This document shows, one piece after another, positions 1 through 9,717 of a DNA stretch of 64,000 nt (position 1 is its first letter; every line of letters starts with the position of its first letter). The notes under the pieces were generated by a model. It was not told the origin of the DNA. It ran no database searches and worked only from the letters and a program-made list of their open reading frames with translations. A program made the position numbers and the translations under genes. Origin of the DNA: Rhynchopus sp. YZ270_cl-10 (taxonomy: Eukaryota > Euglenozoa > Diplonemea > Diplonemida > Diplonemidae); the NCBI GenBank assembly GCA_964035575.1, contig OZ037901.1, positions 1,178,001 to 1,242,000 of the forward strand, written 5' to 3'.

Positions 1-1600
1 TCCAAAGAGGTTTAAATGGCGTCGGATGTCTTTGTTGACGCTCTTCATACAGATTTTATGTTATGTACACAGAGCAATAGTGCGTGACACAGATGTGTGT
101 GCACGAGAGGCACATTCATCTTACAAGTTTTGTTTTGTTTTCTTTTTTTTTCCATAGATACATAGAGGGGAGAGAGGCTCTCATGATTTATCCCGTTAGG
201 CCTCACTCACCTTTTGACCATATATTTTCATTGTTGGATCTAAAAAAAAAATTGTAGTTTTTTTTTGAAAATGGCAAAACAAATGGAAGCCAAAAGAAAA
301 AAATGGTTCCTCCTCTCTCCTCCGTTCCGACCTTAGTGATTATTGTAGAGTACATAACTTCGAAACGTACCTTTTTTTTTGTGTTGAAGATGATCGTTTC
401 ATTGACAAAAACAAATAAAAGGTGCCCTTTTCATGAGTGTTTATTATTTTATTTGATGTGTTTGAAAGCCACCTCCGGTCTAACTCCTGCGTGAACAAAC
501 ATTTCCCTGTAGAGAAAATGGTAAATGTTTCCTGTGAGGGGTTTCTGTAAGGTGACCAACCCTAACTCCAAAAATACAACAAAAAAAGATTGATGAATAA
601 CCAATGTTCGCAACATTAAGTAATCCAATCGGGGTGGTTTCTTTAAGGGTGACTAAGCACGTTGAGGCTTAGGTTCATCTTATAAACTTTTCTTTTCTTC
701 TTGCGTCTTTATTGAAGTGATCTGTTGTCACTCTTTGGTGTGCCTGCGTCTGCAGAGACGGTGCATATCGTAGCTATCTTGGTGACTTCGCACCAAAAGA
801 GACTTAGGTCATCTTTCCCTTTTATTTCATGGGTACTTTGCAAAAAAAAATTCAAAAAAAACCTGTTGGCAAGGTAATGCAAAAAAACTTGGCTTGAATA
901 GTGTGGCTGAAAGGGGGTGTTATTTTTGTGCTATTTTCTGCTATTCTGGGCATCTGGGTTTTTTGGTGTGGCTGAAGGGTGGTGCTATTTTTGTGCTACT
1001 TTCTGCTATTGGGACCATTGAAGTTGTATTGCCAAACCACTTCTTGTCAAAACCAACATATTTTGATTATTTTGATTATTTTGCTTTTCATTTCGTTCAA
1101 GAAAAGAAAGTATATGAAATTATATTTTGATAGGTATTTTCTCTTTTGAAAGTTCTGGTGTATAATGAAATTAATGAAGATGTGTAGAGACATCTTTGTT
1201 TTCACGTTTTCCTCTCTTATTCATTCGTTCAGTTATAGATGGGGGCTTTTTACCACAAGACTCTTAGAGGTTCTTCTACGTACGATTGTGTTTGAAAGCA
1301 GGGTGTGTGTGGGTAGTTCCTTAGAGCGGAGCATTGCCCAAAGGTGTGTCGTTATGTGTTGAGGCTTTTTTTGTGCCATTTAACCTTAAACCAGCGTTTC
1401 GTTTGCCCCCACCTCCACACCTCGTCGCCCCCGATAGATTCCTAAATTATTTCAAAATGGAGAGCATCTACCCGACCTCTTGTCATATTGTTCCTATCCC
1501 TCGCCCCGTATGTACACCTTTTCATAAAACACCACAGACGAGAGCTTCTCTTTTTTAGCTCTCTTTTTCTCCCTTTCCCCCCTCTGGGAGGTGAGGTAAG
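1..1600. other. AT-rich intergenic region, no gene recognised
   Basis: I see no credible coding region here. The stretch is AT-rich with many T and A homopolymers. An imperfect local tandem duplication lies at about 900-1015, where two copies of a phrase around GTGTGGCTGAA followed by TTTTTGTGCTA occur about 65 nt apart. The last 250 nt are pyrimidine-rich, with AG dinucleotides at 1557-1558 and again just before the next gene, and probably serve as the splice-acceptor region of the RBR ligase gene. Confidence 0.6.
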
Positions 1601-4600
1601 ATGAGTCAGCAGCAGGGGGAGATGCAGCAGTTCTGGCACTCGAGTAGCGGTGCGAACAGAAGGACAGGACGTGGTCAGGCACGTGGCCAGGCAGGTGCCC
1701 TTGATGAGACGAATGAGAACGCGCAGGTGCTTCGTGAGCTGACAGGCAACTCGCTCTCCCTGCGTGCAGCGTGCAGGATGCTTGCGGTGAACGAGAACAG
1801 CGTCGAGCTTGCAGCGAACGCATTCTTCCAGCTGGACGACTCTGCTGTGGAGCGCCTCAACAGCGCAGAGGAGAGCCGCGACAGCGAAGACGACGGCCAC
1901 GAGGTCTTCGTGCCTGCCGAGGTTGCCCTTCTCCCCGAGGCGCTTACCTGGGCGAAGTACCAGCTCGAGTCGCTGGGCTGCCTCGCACGCTTCATCCCCA
2001 AACCACGTGGCCATGAAACCAACACAACAAAGTCCACCTTCACCTCTGCAACATACCTCAGTACGTTGCCCTGTGATAATGCTGCTGTCGAATCCTGCGA
2101 CAAGGTGCCTGAGGTTAGCATTGACACAGAGCTTGTGACCGCCCTGGTCAAGCGTGAGAAGGCGATACACAGCACAGGAGGCTTTGGGTTTGAGCACAAA
2201 GTGGCCTCGCTGATGACAGACCTGAAGCAGCTTGCGAGTGGGAAGCTTGCTGGGAGTGTGCAGCCGGAGCTGCCGAAGGAGGCTGTTGGGGAGGTGCCTG
2301 TGGAGGGTGTGGCAGAGCCTACACCGCAGCAGATGTACGACGCAGCGAAGTACCAGTACACAGTGGCGTTGAATGGCGATGAGTGGGCGTGTCCGCCGGC
2401 GGTGCTGAAGCTGCGGAACGAGCAGGCACGGAGCAGACTGCGGGTGCTTGTTGTGGACGACGCAGAGGAGAGTGTTGAAGGGTCGCATGAACCCTTGGTG
2501 CTTGCGGCGAACACTGCAGTGTCGAAGATGCGTGGCTTCGTGCGTTACGGCAAGGTGCCGCATCTGCAGGCGTACGTCTCTGTGCTGGAGGGCATGTTCC
2601 CCGACACAAAGGTGTTCCACACCACAGACGGCAACAAGCACACCTTCGTCGCATGCGGCATTGCAGCAGAGCTCTGCGCCAACTGGCTCAGCGGCACGCT
2701 CGTCTACAACGTGGGCATCGCACCACGCGTCTTCTCACAGACAGAAGGCCTCGCAGAACTCATGCAGGAAGTCCTCACCGAGGCTGGCTGCACCTTCTTC
2801 TTCCTCAGAAAGCACAGCGAGGGCTCTGTCATTGGTGTGCTGGGGCCGCAGCCTACCAGAGGCGAGGCTCTAGCCCTTATAGAATCCCATGAGCATGTGG
2901 GTGAGGTCATTCTGCGCATCCCACCCACGCTTGGGAAGCTGATGGTGAGCAAGACCGACGAGCTGAGGGAGCGCCTCGGCTGCAAGGTGCGTGTTGAGGG
3001 TGGTGGGCACGTCCGCGTCGCAGGCAAGGACGAGAGCCTAGCGGCGGCACGCGACGTGATTGCAAAGCTGGTGGTCTTCTTCAGCAGGGAGGTGCAGAAG
3101 AGCCGACTCCAGGACGTCTCTAAATCGCTTACAATCAACGCACTCAAGGTGCAGGTCAAAGTCAAGCTCCCAGAGAGAATGCGTGAACTGCTGTCCCAGC
3201 CGACCTCAGGCAACTGGAAGAATATGCTCAAGACAGGCCCCCTCAAGTTCATAGAGCCCAGCGTCGAAAGCAGCCAACGCAACGCAGCCATTGTGTGGGC
3301 AAGTGCTGACGCCGTGGCGAATGAGATCAAACAGCTTCTGGTGAAGGAGCACGTCATCGCTGAACCAGATGACTTCAACGTCGGTGCGGTGCCGTCGGAC
3401 ATCCGCGTAGGCGACGTCATCGAGCATGCAGAGGGCTGGCCTGCAGAGGGTGGACGTCCCAACCGCCTTATGATCCACGAGCTTGTGTCCGAGCAGCAAT
3501 CCTTCAAGCGTGCCACCGTGATCCGTGTCGAGCCCGGCATCCAGGAGGGTGGGCAGCACTTCCGCAGCGTGATGTCCGACTGGATTATGTGCTCGCTCGA
3601 CCCGACCCGTCCCGACCCAGGGCGGCCAAGCTGCGACATCCTTGTTGTGAAGTTCGAGCAGAAGGGGAAGCAGTTCTCGCAGAGCATCCCGTGTCCAGGT
3701 ACGAAGATGCTTGTGAAGGTGCAGTCGGACCGTGAGCCGCATGCCGTGCTGGACTGTGCGCGTGCGGTGCTGCGGATGTGGTATGCGTCTGAGGTGGATG
3801 AGACGCTCTTCGCGTGTTTGCTTACGGCAGTGTCGACGCTGGAGTGCGACAGTGCGCGCAGGAAGTGCACCGCCCTGGAGGCGTGCCGTCAGCGCTGCAA
3901 GGAGCTGGCGCAGGAGATCGACCGCGACCATGACCGCTTCGAGCAGATGCTGCAGCCACTCCCGCAGGGCAACCTCAGGGAGGAGCTCGCCTCGCACGGC
4001 AAGCGCGCCCACCAGGACCGCTCGCACTCATGCAGGATTGCGCTGTGGGAGCTGGGCATCCACATCAACAAGGCACGCGACGCATGCGAGCATGAGTCGC
4101 GCAGTGAGAAGTGGGACGTCTCCTGCCTGGAGGCTATCCAGCAGGTGTCCGCACACACAGAGGCGTACATCGACTACACCGCACCGCAGGAGCACGTTGT
4201 CATCAGCGGCAGCGAGCGCAACGTGCGCACTGCTGTGCGCCAGGTGAAGGACATCCTCGTGACAGGCGCGAAGGGGCTCGACGACCGCCACGAGGCAACG
4301 TTGTCGGCAGACGACGCAGAGAAGCTGCAGGAGAACCACGGCTTCCTGATGAAGTTCATCGCGCAGGAGACTGGGCTGAAGGAGGCGTGGATGGAGGGCA
4401 CGACCTTGATCCTTGTGGGCACTGCTGCGGGTGTGGAGCAGGCGCTGTCGTACATTGGCCGCTCAACTGCGCCACGTGGTGCAGAGGAAGTGTGCGAGGC
4501 GTGCCTCATGGACAGCTTTGGTGACGAGGAGGAGGACAACAAGATGACGGAGCTGCTTTGTGGGCACCGTGTGCACTACGGCTGCGGGGCGAAGGCGATG

Positions 4601-6101
4601 CTCGCGATCCACAGCATGAGCGCAGAGGAGGGCGCAGCGCGTGCACCGTGCAGATGCCCCGTCGCAAGCTGCGGACACACGCTCACGCCACATGAGTACT
4701 CTGCACTCTACGAAGGTTGCACAACATCGAAGGCAACCCTGCCCGCCCCAGTCGAGAACATCGGCAACATCGTCGCGCAGCTGGTGCACACCGAGGAGAT
4801 GAGCACGTGCCCCTCCTGCGACAAGTGGGTTGTGACGAGCAGCTACACAGAGCCGCTGTCGTGCACGCACTGTGGGTTCTCCTTCTGCGGGCAGCGCAAC
4901 GCACCGTGCGGCGGTGTGCCTCACTACTTCACGACATGCGACCAGTTTGTGCGTGCACGTGAACAGCACACCGGCACGACCGCTGTGGCGAAGGTGCTGC
5001 CCGACAACGTTGTCAACTGTGCAAAGTGCCCTGCGTGGATCCTGCGCGAAGACGACCTGGGCGACGAACGCTGCCGCTACATGAAGTGCCGGCAGTGCCG
5101 CTACGAGTTCTGCTGGCTCTGCCTCGGGCCTGCCCTGGACCACAGACACCACAACCCTTACAACCCTATGGAAAACGTTGAGTGCGACCCGCAGAACCGT
5201 GGCCAACGCCGTGAGCGTCTCTCCAAAGCGCACGAGGTCACGATGTGGAACGGCTACGTCTCCTGCGAGCGCTGCGGCGACACCTACGACAGCAGCTCCA
5301 CAGGCGCGCTCTACGGCTGCCTGCAGTGCCTCAACCGCTACGCCTGCGCGAAGTGTGCCCCCTCCGGCTGCACAAAGGACGCCGCACACGTCATGGCCGT
5401 GGTACCCACAGAGGAGCCCCCCACCAGGCTTGCGGAGGGTGCTGCCTGCCTCAGAGGACACTCCCTTGTCGACCAGGACGGCAACGGCAAGCTCAGCTGC
5501 GACAAATGCGGCAAGAACGGCGGGCCACCAAACTTCGTGGGGTGCACGTTGTGCAACTACCACATCTGCCGGCAGTGTCTTGAAGGGGCGAGGCCTGGTG
5601 GGGAGGTGCTTGGGGACAGAAGCCTGAGCGAGGTTGTCATCCCGAAGGAGGTATGGACACACACACACACACATACATTCAAATAGTTTACGTTTTGTAC
5701 ACATTCTGCACACACAACACAAACACACACCACAGTTTTGGAACGCCTTCCCCGACCTGCACAGCCTCCCACGCGAGGCCACTGGCCCTGTCGAGTCGAC
5801 CGAATCGGCAGAGGAGAAGAAAGTGAAGTCAACAATCATGAACTTCGTGTGGGGTATGTCGTCTGGGGGGTTAACAAAATAGTACGAACACCAACACACA
5901 ACAACAGGTCGCCTGCCAATGAGCATATCCCCGTTGCAAGCATCTCCAAAGTATGTTAAAAAAAGACACACATTTAATGGCTTCGTATCGTCTTGACAAC
6001 CTTTTTTTTGCATTTACAACCTGATTTATTTGAACTTTCTATTTAATTCATCTCCTCTTCACAGCCTGCTTGCGGCATTGCTTGGCCTTCATCGACAGTG
6101 A
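1601..6101 (+). CDS. RBR (RING-between-RING) E3 ubiquitin ligase with UBA-like and KH-like regions, 4 inferred exons
   Basis: This is a probable ubiquitin ligase of the RBR class, which passes ubiquitin from an E2 through a catalytic cysteine in RING2. Exon 1 (1601-5650) encodes 1,350 residues. A UBA-like helix set lies near residues 48-76 and KH-like folds near 435-490 and 850-890. RING1 is near 964-1035 (CEAC...CGHRVHYGC), the IBR near 1070-1115 and RING2 near 1139-1190. In RING2 the motif DERCRYMKCRQC places the expected catalytic Cys in ERC. Two further Cys/His clusters of ZZ or C1 type lie near 1221-1266 and 1285-1335. Exon 1 read alone ends in a Thr-His run coded by an intron. Splicing at GTATG sites gives exons 5736-5853, 5908-5950 and 6065-6101, all in frame, for about 1,415 residues. 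RBR identity is firm. The KH and UBA calls and the two last introns are less sure. An AATAAA lies at about 6205. Confidence 0.85.
5651..5735 (+). other. Inferred spliceosomal intron 1 of the RBR ligase gene
   Basis: It starts GTATGG after a GAG codon (phase 0) and ends CACCACAG. It is rich in CA repeats. Removing it replaces a Thr-His tail with an open frame beginning FWNAFPDLHSL. Confidence 0.7.
5854..5907 (+). other. Inferred intron 2 of the RBR ligase gene
   Basis: It starts GTATGTC and ends ACAACAG, 54 nt, phase 1. Without this splice the frame ends at a TAG at 5879-5881. Retention is therefore a possible alternative end for the protein. Confidence 0.5.
5951..6064 (+). other. Inferred intron 3 of the RBR ligase gene
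   Basis: It starts GTATGTTA and ends in a pyrimidine-rich stretch with CTTCACAG, 114 nt. The short last exon then encodes a leucine-rich end (NLLAALLGLHRQ) and a TGA stop at 6099-6101. Confidence 0.5.
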
Positions 6102-7058
6102 TCCTGATCCATCCGTAAATTTATTCTTTTTGGTGCATTTTTTTTTCCTCCAATTTTTGCAGCCCAAAGTATCGGTTTTGGTTTTGCTGTGCCTCCGCAC
6201 AGTCAATAAATAATGTTTTCTAATGTTCCTTTCTGTAGTCTCGCGTGGGTATTAGTTTATTAAAGTTAAAGCGGGGGGGGTTTTTTTTTCTTCGGACAGC
6301 ACACTCCGTCTCTCATTTGAGTGCACACTTTTGTGCAGTGCCGTGCGAGGTGTAGTTATAGGTGGGAGGCTTCAAACAAATAAAAATACCACTACTCTTA
6401 TCGTCGCTTTACTTATCCAATGATGGGGAGACGGCACCTGCCAATTTATTGGTCTGGCCCCCTCTGGGTCTTTAGGTTTTATTTTGATGGGTACAACGTA
6501 ACGAAGCCTTTTTGGCAACATGAAAGAGGTTGGCCCTCGATCTGTTGTGTCACAACCAATGCTGCTTTTTAGAAGGGGGAAAAAACGTAAAAAAAAGGGA
6601 AACCATGAGGGGGTGTCTTATCTTCAGTGCCTTGCGTTCGCCGATGAACAGAGAGGTGTTAGCCACTTACCTCTAATTTTTTTGTTTTTCCTAACAACTA
6701 GGGGGTGGTGTGTGTGTGTGTGTGTGTGTGTGTCTGTTGTCGACGTCTTTCCAACTTACTTTTATTTTGTTTATTATTCACAACCTTGCCAGTACCCTGC
6801 GTCCCCACCACTGTACGGTGAGGCGTTTGCACTGCTCGATTTCTATTTGTAATGTGAAACATAGGGCTCAATAGGGAAACGTTATTTGTCTATGAAAACA
6901 ACGAACGTTTTATTTTAGTTGGGAAAACAGGAATTGGAGAGAAAGTATGTCATCTTTTATTGTGTGATTATTGCTTGACCCTACTATAGAGCAGCAGCAA
7001 CTTCGTTAGTCTCCTTTGTTTGATTCTTGAGGTACAGGGCTTCGTATTTCCAAGTCAA

Positions 7059-7112
7059 GTTTTTGAAAACTTGGTTGTATTAGTGTAGCCACCCTAAAGT
7101 GTGATCCACTGC
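7059..7112 (-). repeat. Dispersed short repeat with A-rich tail, copy 1 (reverse)
   Basis: Read on the - strand this contains GGGTGGCTACACTAATACAA, then CCAAGTTTTCAAAAA. The same phrase recurs on the + strand near 16000-16036 and 41180-41245, and more diverged near 60715-60760 and 62660-62705. A shared body ending in an A run suggests a SINE or a retroposed 3' end. Confidence 0.6.
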
Positions 7113-7872
7113 ACTAAACATTTTTACGTCACAAATTTTTTTTCTTCACTCGTGCATTTGTATTGACTGACGTTCATCTGACAAAGATTTTGCTTTGTTC
7201 TGTCCGTTTTTCTATCCAAAAAAAACCCCCCCAAAAAACCCCCCCTTTTTTATTAGGTGCCTTCGTCCGCTCAGGCTTTTGAACCTTATTTCCCCCCTCA
7301 CCAAAGCTAACTGATGGTGGGGTACAATGGGCTGTGTGTGTGGCTTAACAGTGATACCCTTAAACGTGCATTTTTTTTATATGTTAGATTGAATAAAAAC
7401 AGTCGGGCTCGCCTGAGAAGTGGGGAAAAAAGAAAAAAACCCGATTTTTCGTAGCTTTTTTTTTTAGGTTTATGCAGGGTTCTGAGTTGTGTGAGTTTGT
7501 TCGGGCTTTATGGGGCTGATTCAGCTTTTTTTTAAATATTTTGTGACAAAGTTTTTTCCGCAACAAACAACTCAAAGAAGAATGTGTGTGTGGGAAGGGG
7601 AGGGGGGGCTTCGCTCTGATAAGGGGCAACCGATTCCTATTAGGGGGGAAAATAAAACTGTCTCTGTACCTCCTTTATCTACCATAGCAAACGCCTAATC
7701 CCGCCTCGCCTTTATTTTTACATTTTCCTTTATAAAAAGAAACCATGAGCAAAACTTAAACACCGTACTTTTTCCCCTGTTTTTCCCCCAACCGGACCCT
7801 ACATCACACAGGGTTGTGTTTGCAATGATCCCTGTTCATCTGGCTGATGAGTGGAAGCGGGAGCAGCACAAT

Positions 7873-7985
7873 ATCAGATGTAAACCACGAAATGGATTGT
7901 AGGACTGCATGGTTGGGGGTGTCCACCCCCACAGCCGGTCATACCAAAGGTACACTGTTCACGAGAGGGCTTTGTATTTCAACTC
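7873..7985 (+). repeat. Dispersed ~110-bp repeat, copy 1
   Basis: This is a diverged partner of 15622-15728. Shared landmarks in order are CAGATGTAAACCACGAAA, CATGGTTGGGG, a C-rich/G-rich hairpin, ACCAAAGGTACACTGT and CACGAGAGGGC. It lies about 90 nt upstream of the small 87-aa gene. It could be a small mobile element or a structured RNA. Nothing here decides between them. Confidence 0.6.
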
Positions 7986-8077
7986 TCCTTTTTTTTTCAT
8001 CCCCTCATTGACTTCATCACCAAGGTAGCATAGGCTTTTTATAAAAAGCCGCTGGGGAGAGAGGCGAAGCAAAAAAA

Positions 8078-8341
8078 ATGTCGGGTGAGAACTTAGCACC
8101 CGTGTCGGAGATGATCCGTAGTACCTTGGTGACGGTTGGGTACCCAGAGACGCTTGAGAAGGATCTGGAGTACTCGGGTGAGCTTCTGACCCGCGCTGTG
8201 CGTCGTTTGAAGAAGAAGGAGCCGAAGATCGACTTCCACAACGAACCGACGCACCCGGAGGAGCTGGGCAAGCAGATGCGCAGCAGTCTTATCATCAAGG
8301 CAGTGCATGAGCTCTCTCATAAATACGAGGACGGGCCGTAG
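8078..8341 (+). CDS. Small conserved-looking protein of unknown function, 87 aa
   Basis: A complete ATG-to-TAG frame of 87 residues. I do not recognise the family. The protein is hydrophilic and probably helical, with an acidic first half (EKDLEYSGELL), a basic centre (RAVRRLKKKEPK) and a mixed end. There is no signal peptide and no membrane segment. GC content and codon choice match the large genes nearby and contrast with the AT-rich flanks, which supports it as a real gene. A pyrimidine tract with AG at 8023-8024 lies 54 nt upstream, as for the other genes. Downstream it is followed at once by A-rich sequence. Confidence 0.65.
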   Translation: MSGENLAPVSEMIRSTLVTVGYPETLEKDLEYSGELLTRAVRRLKKKEPKIDFHNEPTHPEELGKQMRSSLIIKAVHELSHKYEDGP

Positions 8342-8699
8342 AAATAGAGAGAGGGAAAACGAAACTGCAGAACAAAAAAAAAAAAAAAAACAACAGAGCA
8401 AAATGCTGTTTGACTCAAAGAGGTTTTCCTCTTCACGGCCAGGTAGTCAGGTGGGAGCGTATTGCAGAAATATCAGCACAGAAATATTTATGATCCACTT
8501 TACGCACGAAAAATATTGTTTTGCAAGTGTTTATGATTCTACCAGATTTTGCTCTTTTGCTTTGATGTGCGCGTTTATTTCCTGAACTTCTCGATTTTCT
8601 TTGAAGGGTTGTGTGTGTGTTTTATGTCGTGAATTTTCGTAACCATCTTTCCCACTTTTTTTTATTTTGGATTTTTTTGTCGAACACAAAAAAATAACC

Positions 8700-8756
8700 G
8701 ACATTTTTTTCAAAAATCTGATTATAGATAGAGCCAAACAACACGTCTCCCCCTCT

Positions 8757-8793
<37 letters not shown>

Positions 8794-8847
8794 TTCCTTC
8801 TTTCTCCTTCTCCTCCTTCTCCTCCTCCTCCTTTTACACCCACACAG
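8700..8847 (+). promoter_or_regulatory. Long pyrimidine tract and AG: probable splice or trans-splice acceptor
   Basis: About 85 nt of nearly pure pyrimidine, including a (TC)n run at 8755-8789 and CTCCTT repeats, ends in ACACAG (AG at 8846-8847) 17 nt before the next ATG. It is the clearest example of the signal seen ahead of almost every gene in the window. Confidence 0.55.
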
Positions 8848-8863
8848 AATAAGGTAAATTATA

Positions 8864-9257
8864 ATGGTGAAGTTTCACATGGCGCCTGCCTGGGCCCCGG
8901 TGTTTATTTCCTTGGGGATGGTGATGACCTACCAGCTGGCGTATGCACCAGAGTCCCTTTTGTTCGGAAAGTACCTGCAGGCCTTGGTCGACTACTGCAA
9001 GACGCAGCCGACGTTGTTCCCGAACATCTTCAACGTTGCGTGCGTGCTGCATGTGTTGGAAGCGCTCTACGTATGCGTGCGTGCTGTGCGGAACGGTTCA
9101 AGTGCCAGAGGTATGCTAAATGAGGGGGGAAAAATGCTTCAAAAAAATGAACAAAATATAAACAGATGTGCTCTTGTGGACGGTGCAGACGCTGTGGTTA
9201 GGGTACCCATCAACGTCTCTGTTCCTCAACACACTCAGCAAGGCGAAGAAGGAATGA
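8864..9257 (+). CDS. TMEM254-like (DUF4499-type) small membrane protein, two exons
   Basis: Exon 1 (8864-9110) encodes 82 residues with two likely membrane segments, near residues 9-26 and 54-74. The order is a short N-terminus, a first hydrophobic helix, a YLQALVDYCKTQP loop, a second helix with HVLEALYVCVRA, and a basic end. After splicing a 55-nt GTATG-AG intron, exon 2 (9166-9257) continues with LLWTVQTLWLGYPS and ends in lysines (KAKKE). The result is about 112 residues, the usual size of TMEM254 proteins, whose QLLWFLQTFFFG segment exon 2 closely resembles. The unspliced frame would end in unrelated sequence to 9322 and is the poorer model. Function of the family is not established. Confidence 0.75.
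9111..9165 (+). other. Inferred intron of the TMEM254-like gene
   Basis: It starts GTATGC, ends AAACAG, 55 nt, phase 1. It is A-rich and stands out from the GC-rich exons. Splicing restores the third membrane segment and lysine tail expected of the family. Confidence 0.75.
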
Positions 9258-9717
9258 GCGGATATAGCTTCTGTAGGGGGGAAAAGGGCCGCCTGGTTAT
9301 GTTACTGTTAATCTGCTACTAAACCGTGTCCAGGCAGGTTCTTTGTTTTTTTCCCCTTCGCTTCTTTTAGTCTTTAGGTCTCACCAAACGTTTAGTGTTT
9401 TTTTTCTCTAGTAGGGGACTTTCCCCGCTTCTTTACTAAAGGTCTGCGAAAGATGTGGTAGCGTTTTCTCTTCCTTTTGGGAGTGGCTTGCCATGGAGAC
9501 ACCTAACCATTTTTTCCCCCGCAAAAAATTCAATTACTTTTTTTTTTGCGTCCGCATTCCCAAAAAAACAAACGTCCCACTTCTCTCTTTGCGAATCCCA
9601 TCCCCATTGGTACCATCCCATCCCCTCTCCAGTTTCCATTCCCCCCTTTTCTCTCTCTCTCTCTCCTTCTCTTAGTTCACCACAAAACAGGACAAACCAA
9701 ACAGCATCATGTAAACC
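9258..9717. other. Short intergenic region with pyrimidine tract
   Basis: AT-rich, then C/T-rich from about 9590, ending (CT)n and CTTAG at 9671-9675. AGs at 9674-9675 and in two CAG triplets just after are candidate acceptors for the channel gene. No gene is seen. Confidence 0.5.

Larger units (their letters stand above)
6102..8077. other. Intergenic region with simple repeats, no gene recognised
   Basis: It contains a likely polyadenylation signal for the upstream gene near 6205, a (TG)n tract near 6708-6733, A and C homopolymers near 7217-7250, and two dispersed repeats listed separately (7059-7112 and 7873-7985). The end is a pyrimidine tract closed by AG at 8023-8024, ahead of the next gene. 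Confidence 0.6.

Noticed and set aside
1442-2641. 399-aa antisense frame over the RBR gene start
   Set aside because: Shadow frame. The + strand frame has zinc-binding domains and continues for 1,350 codons.
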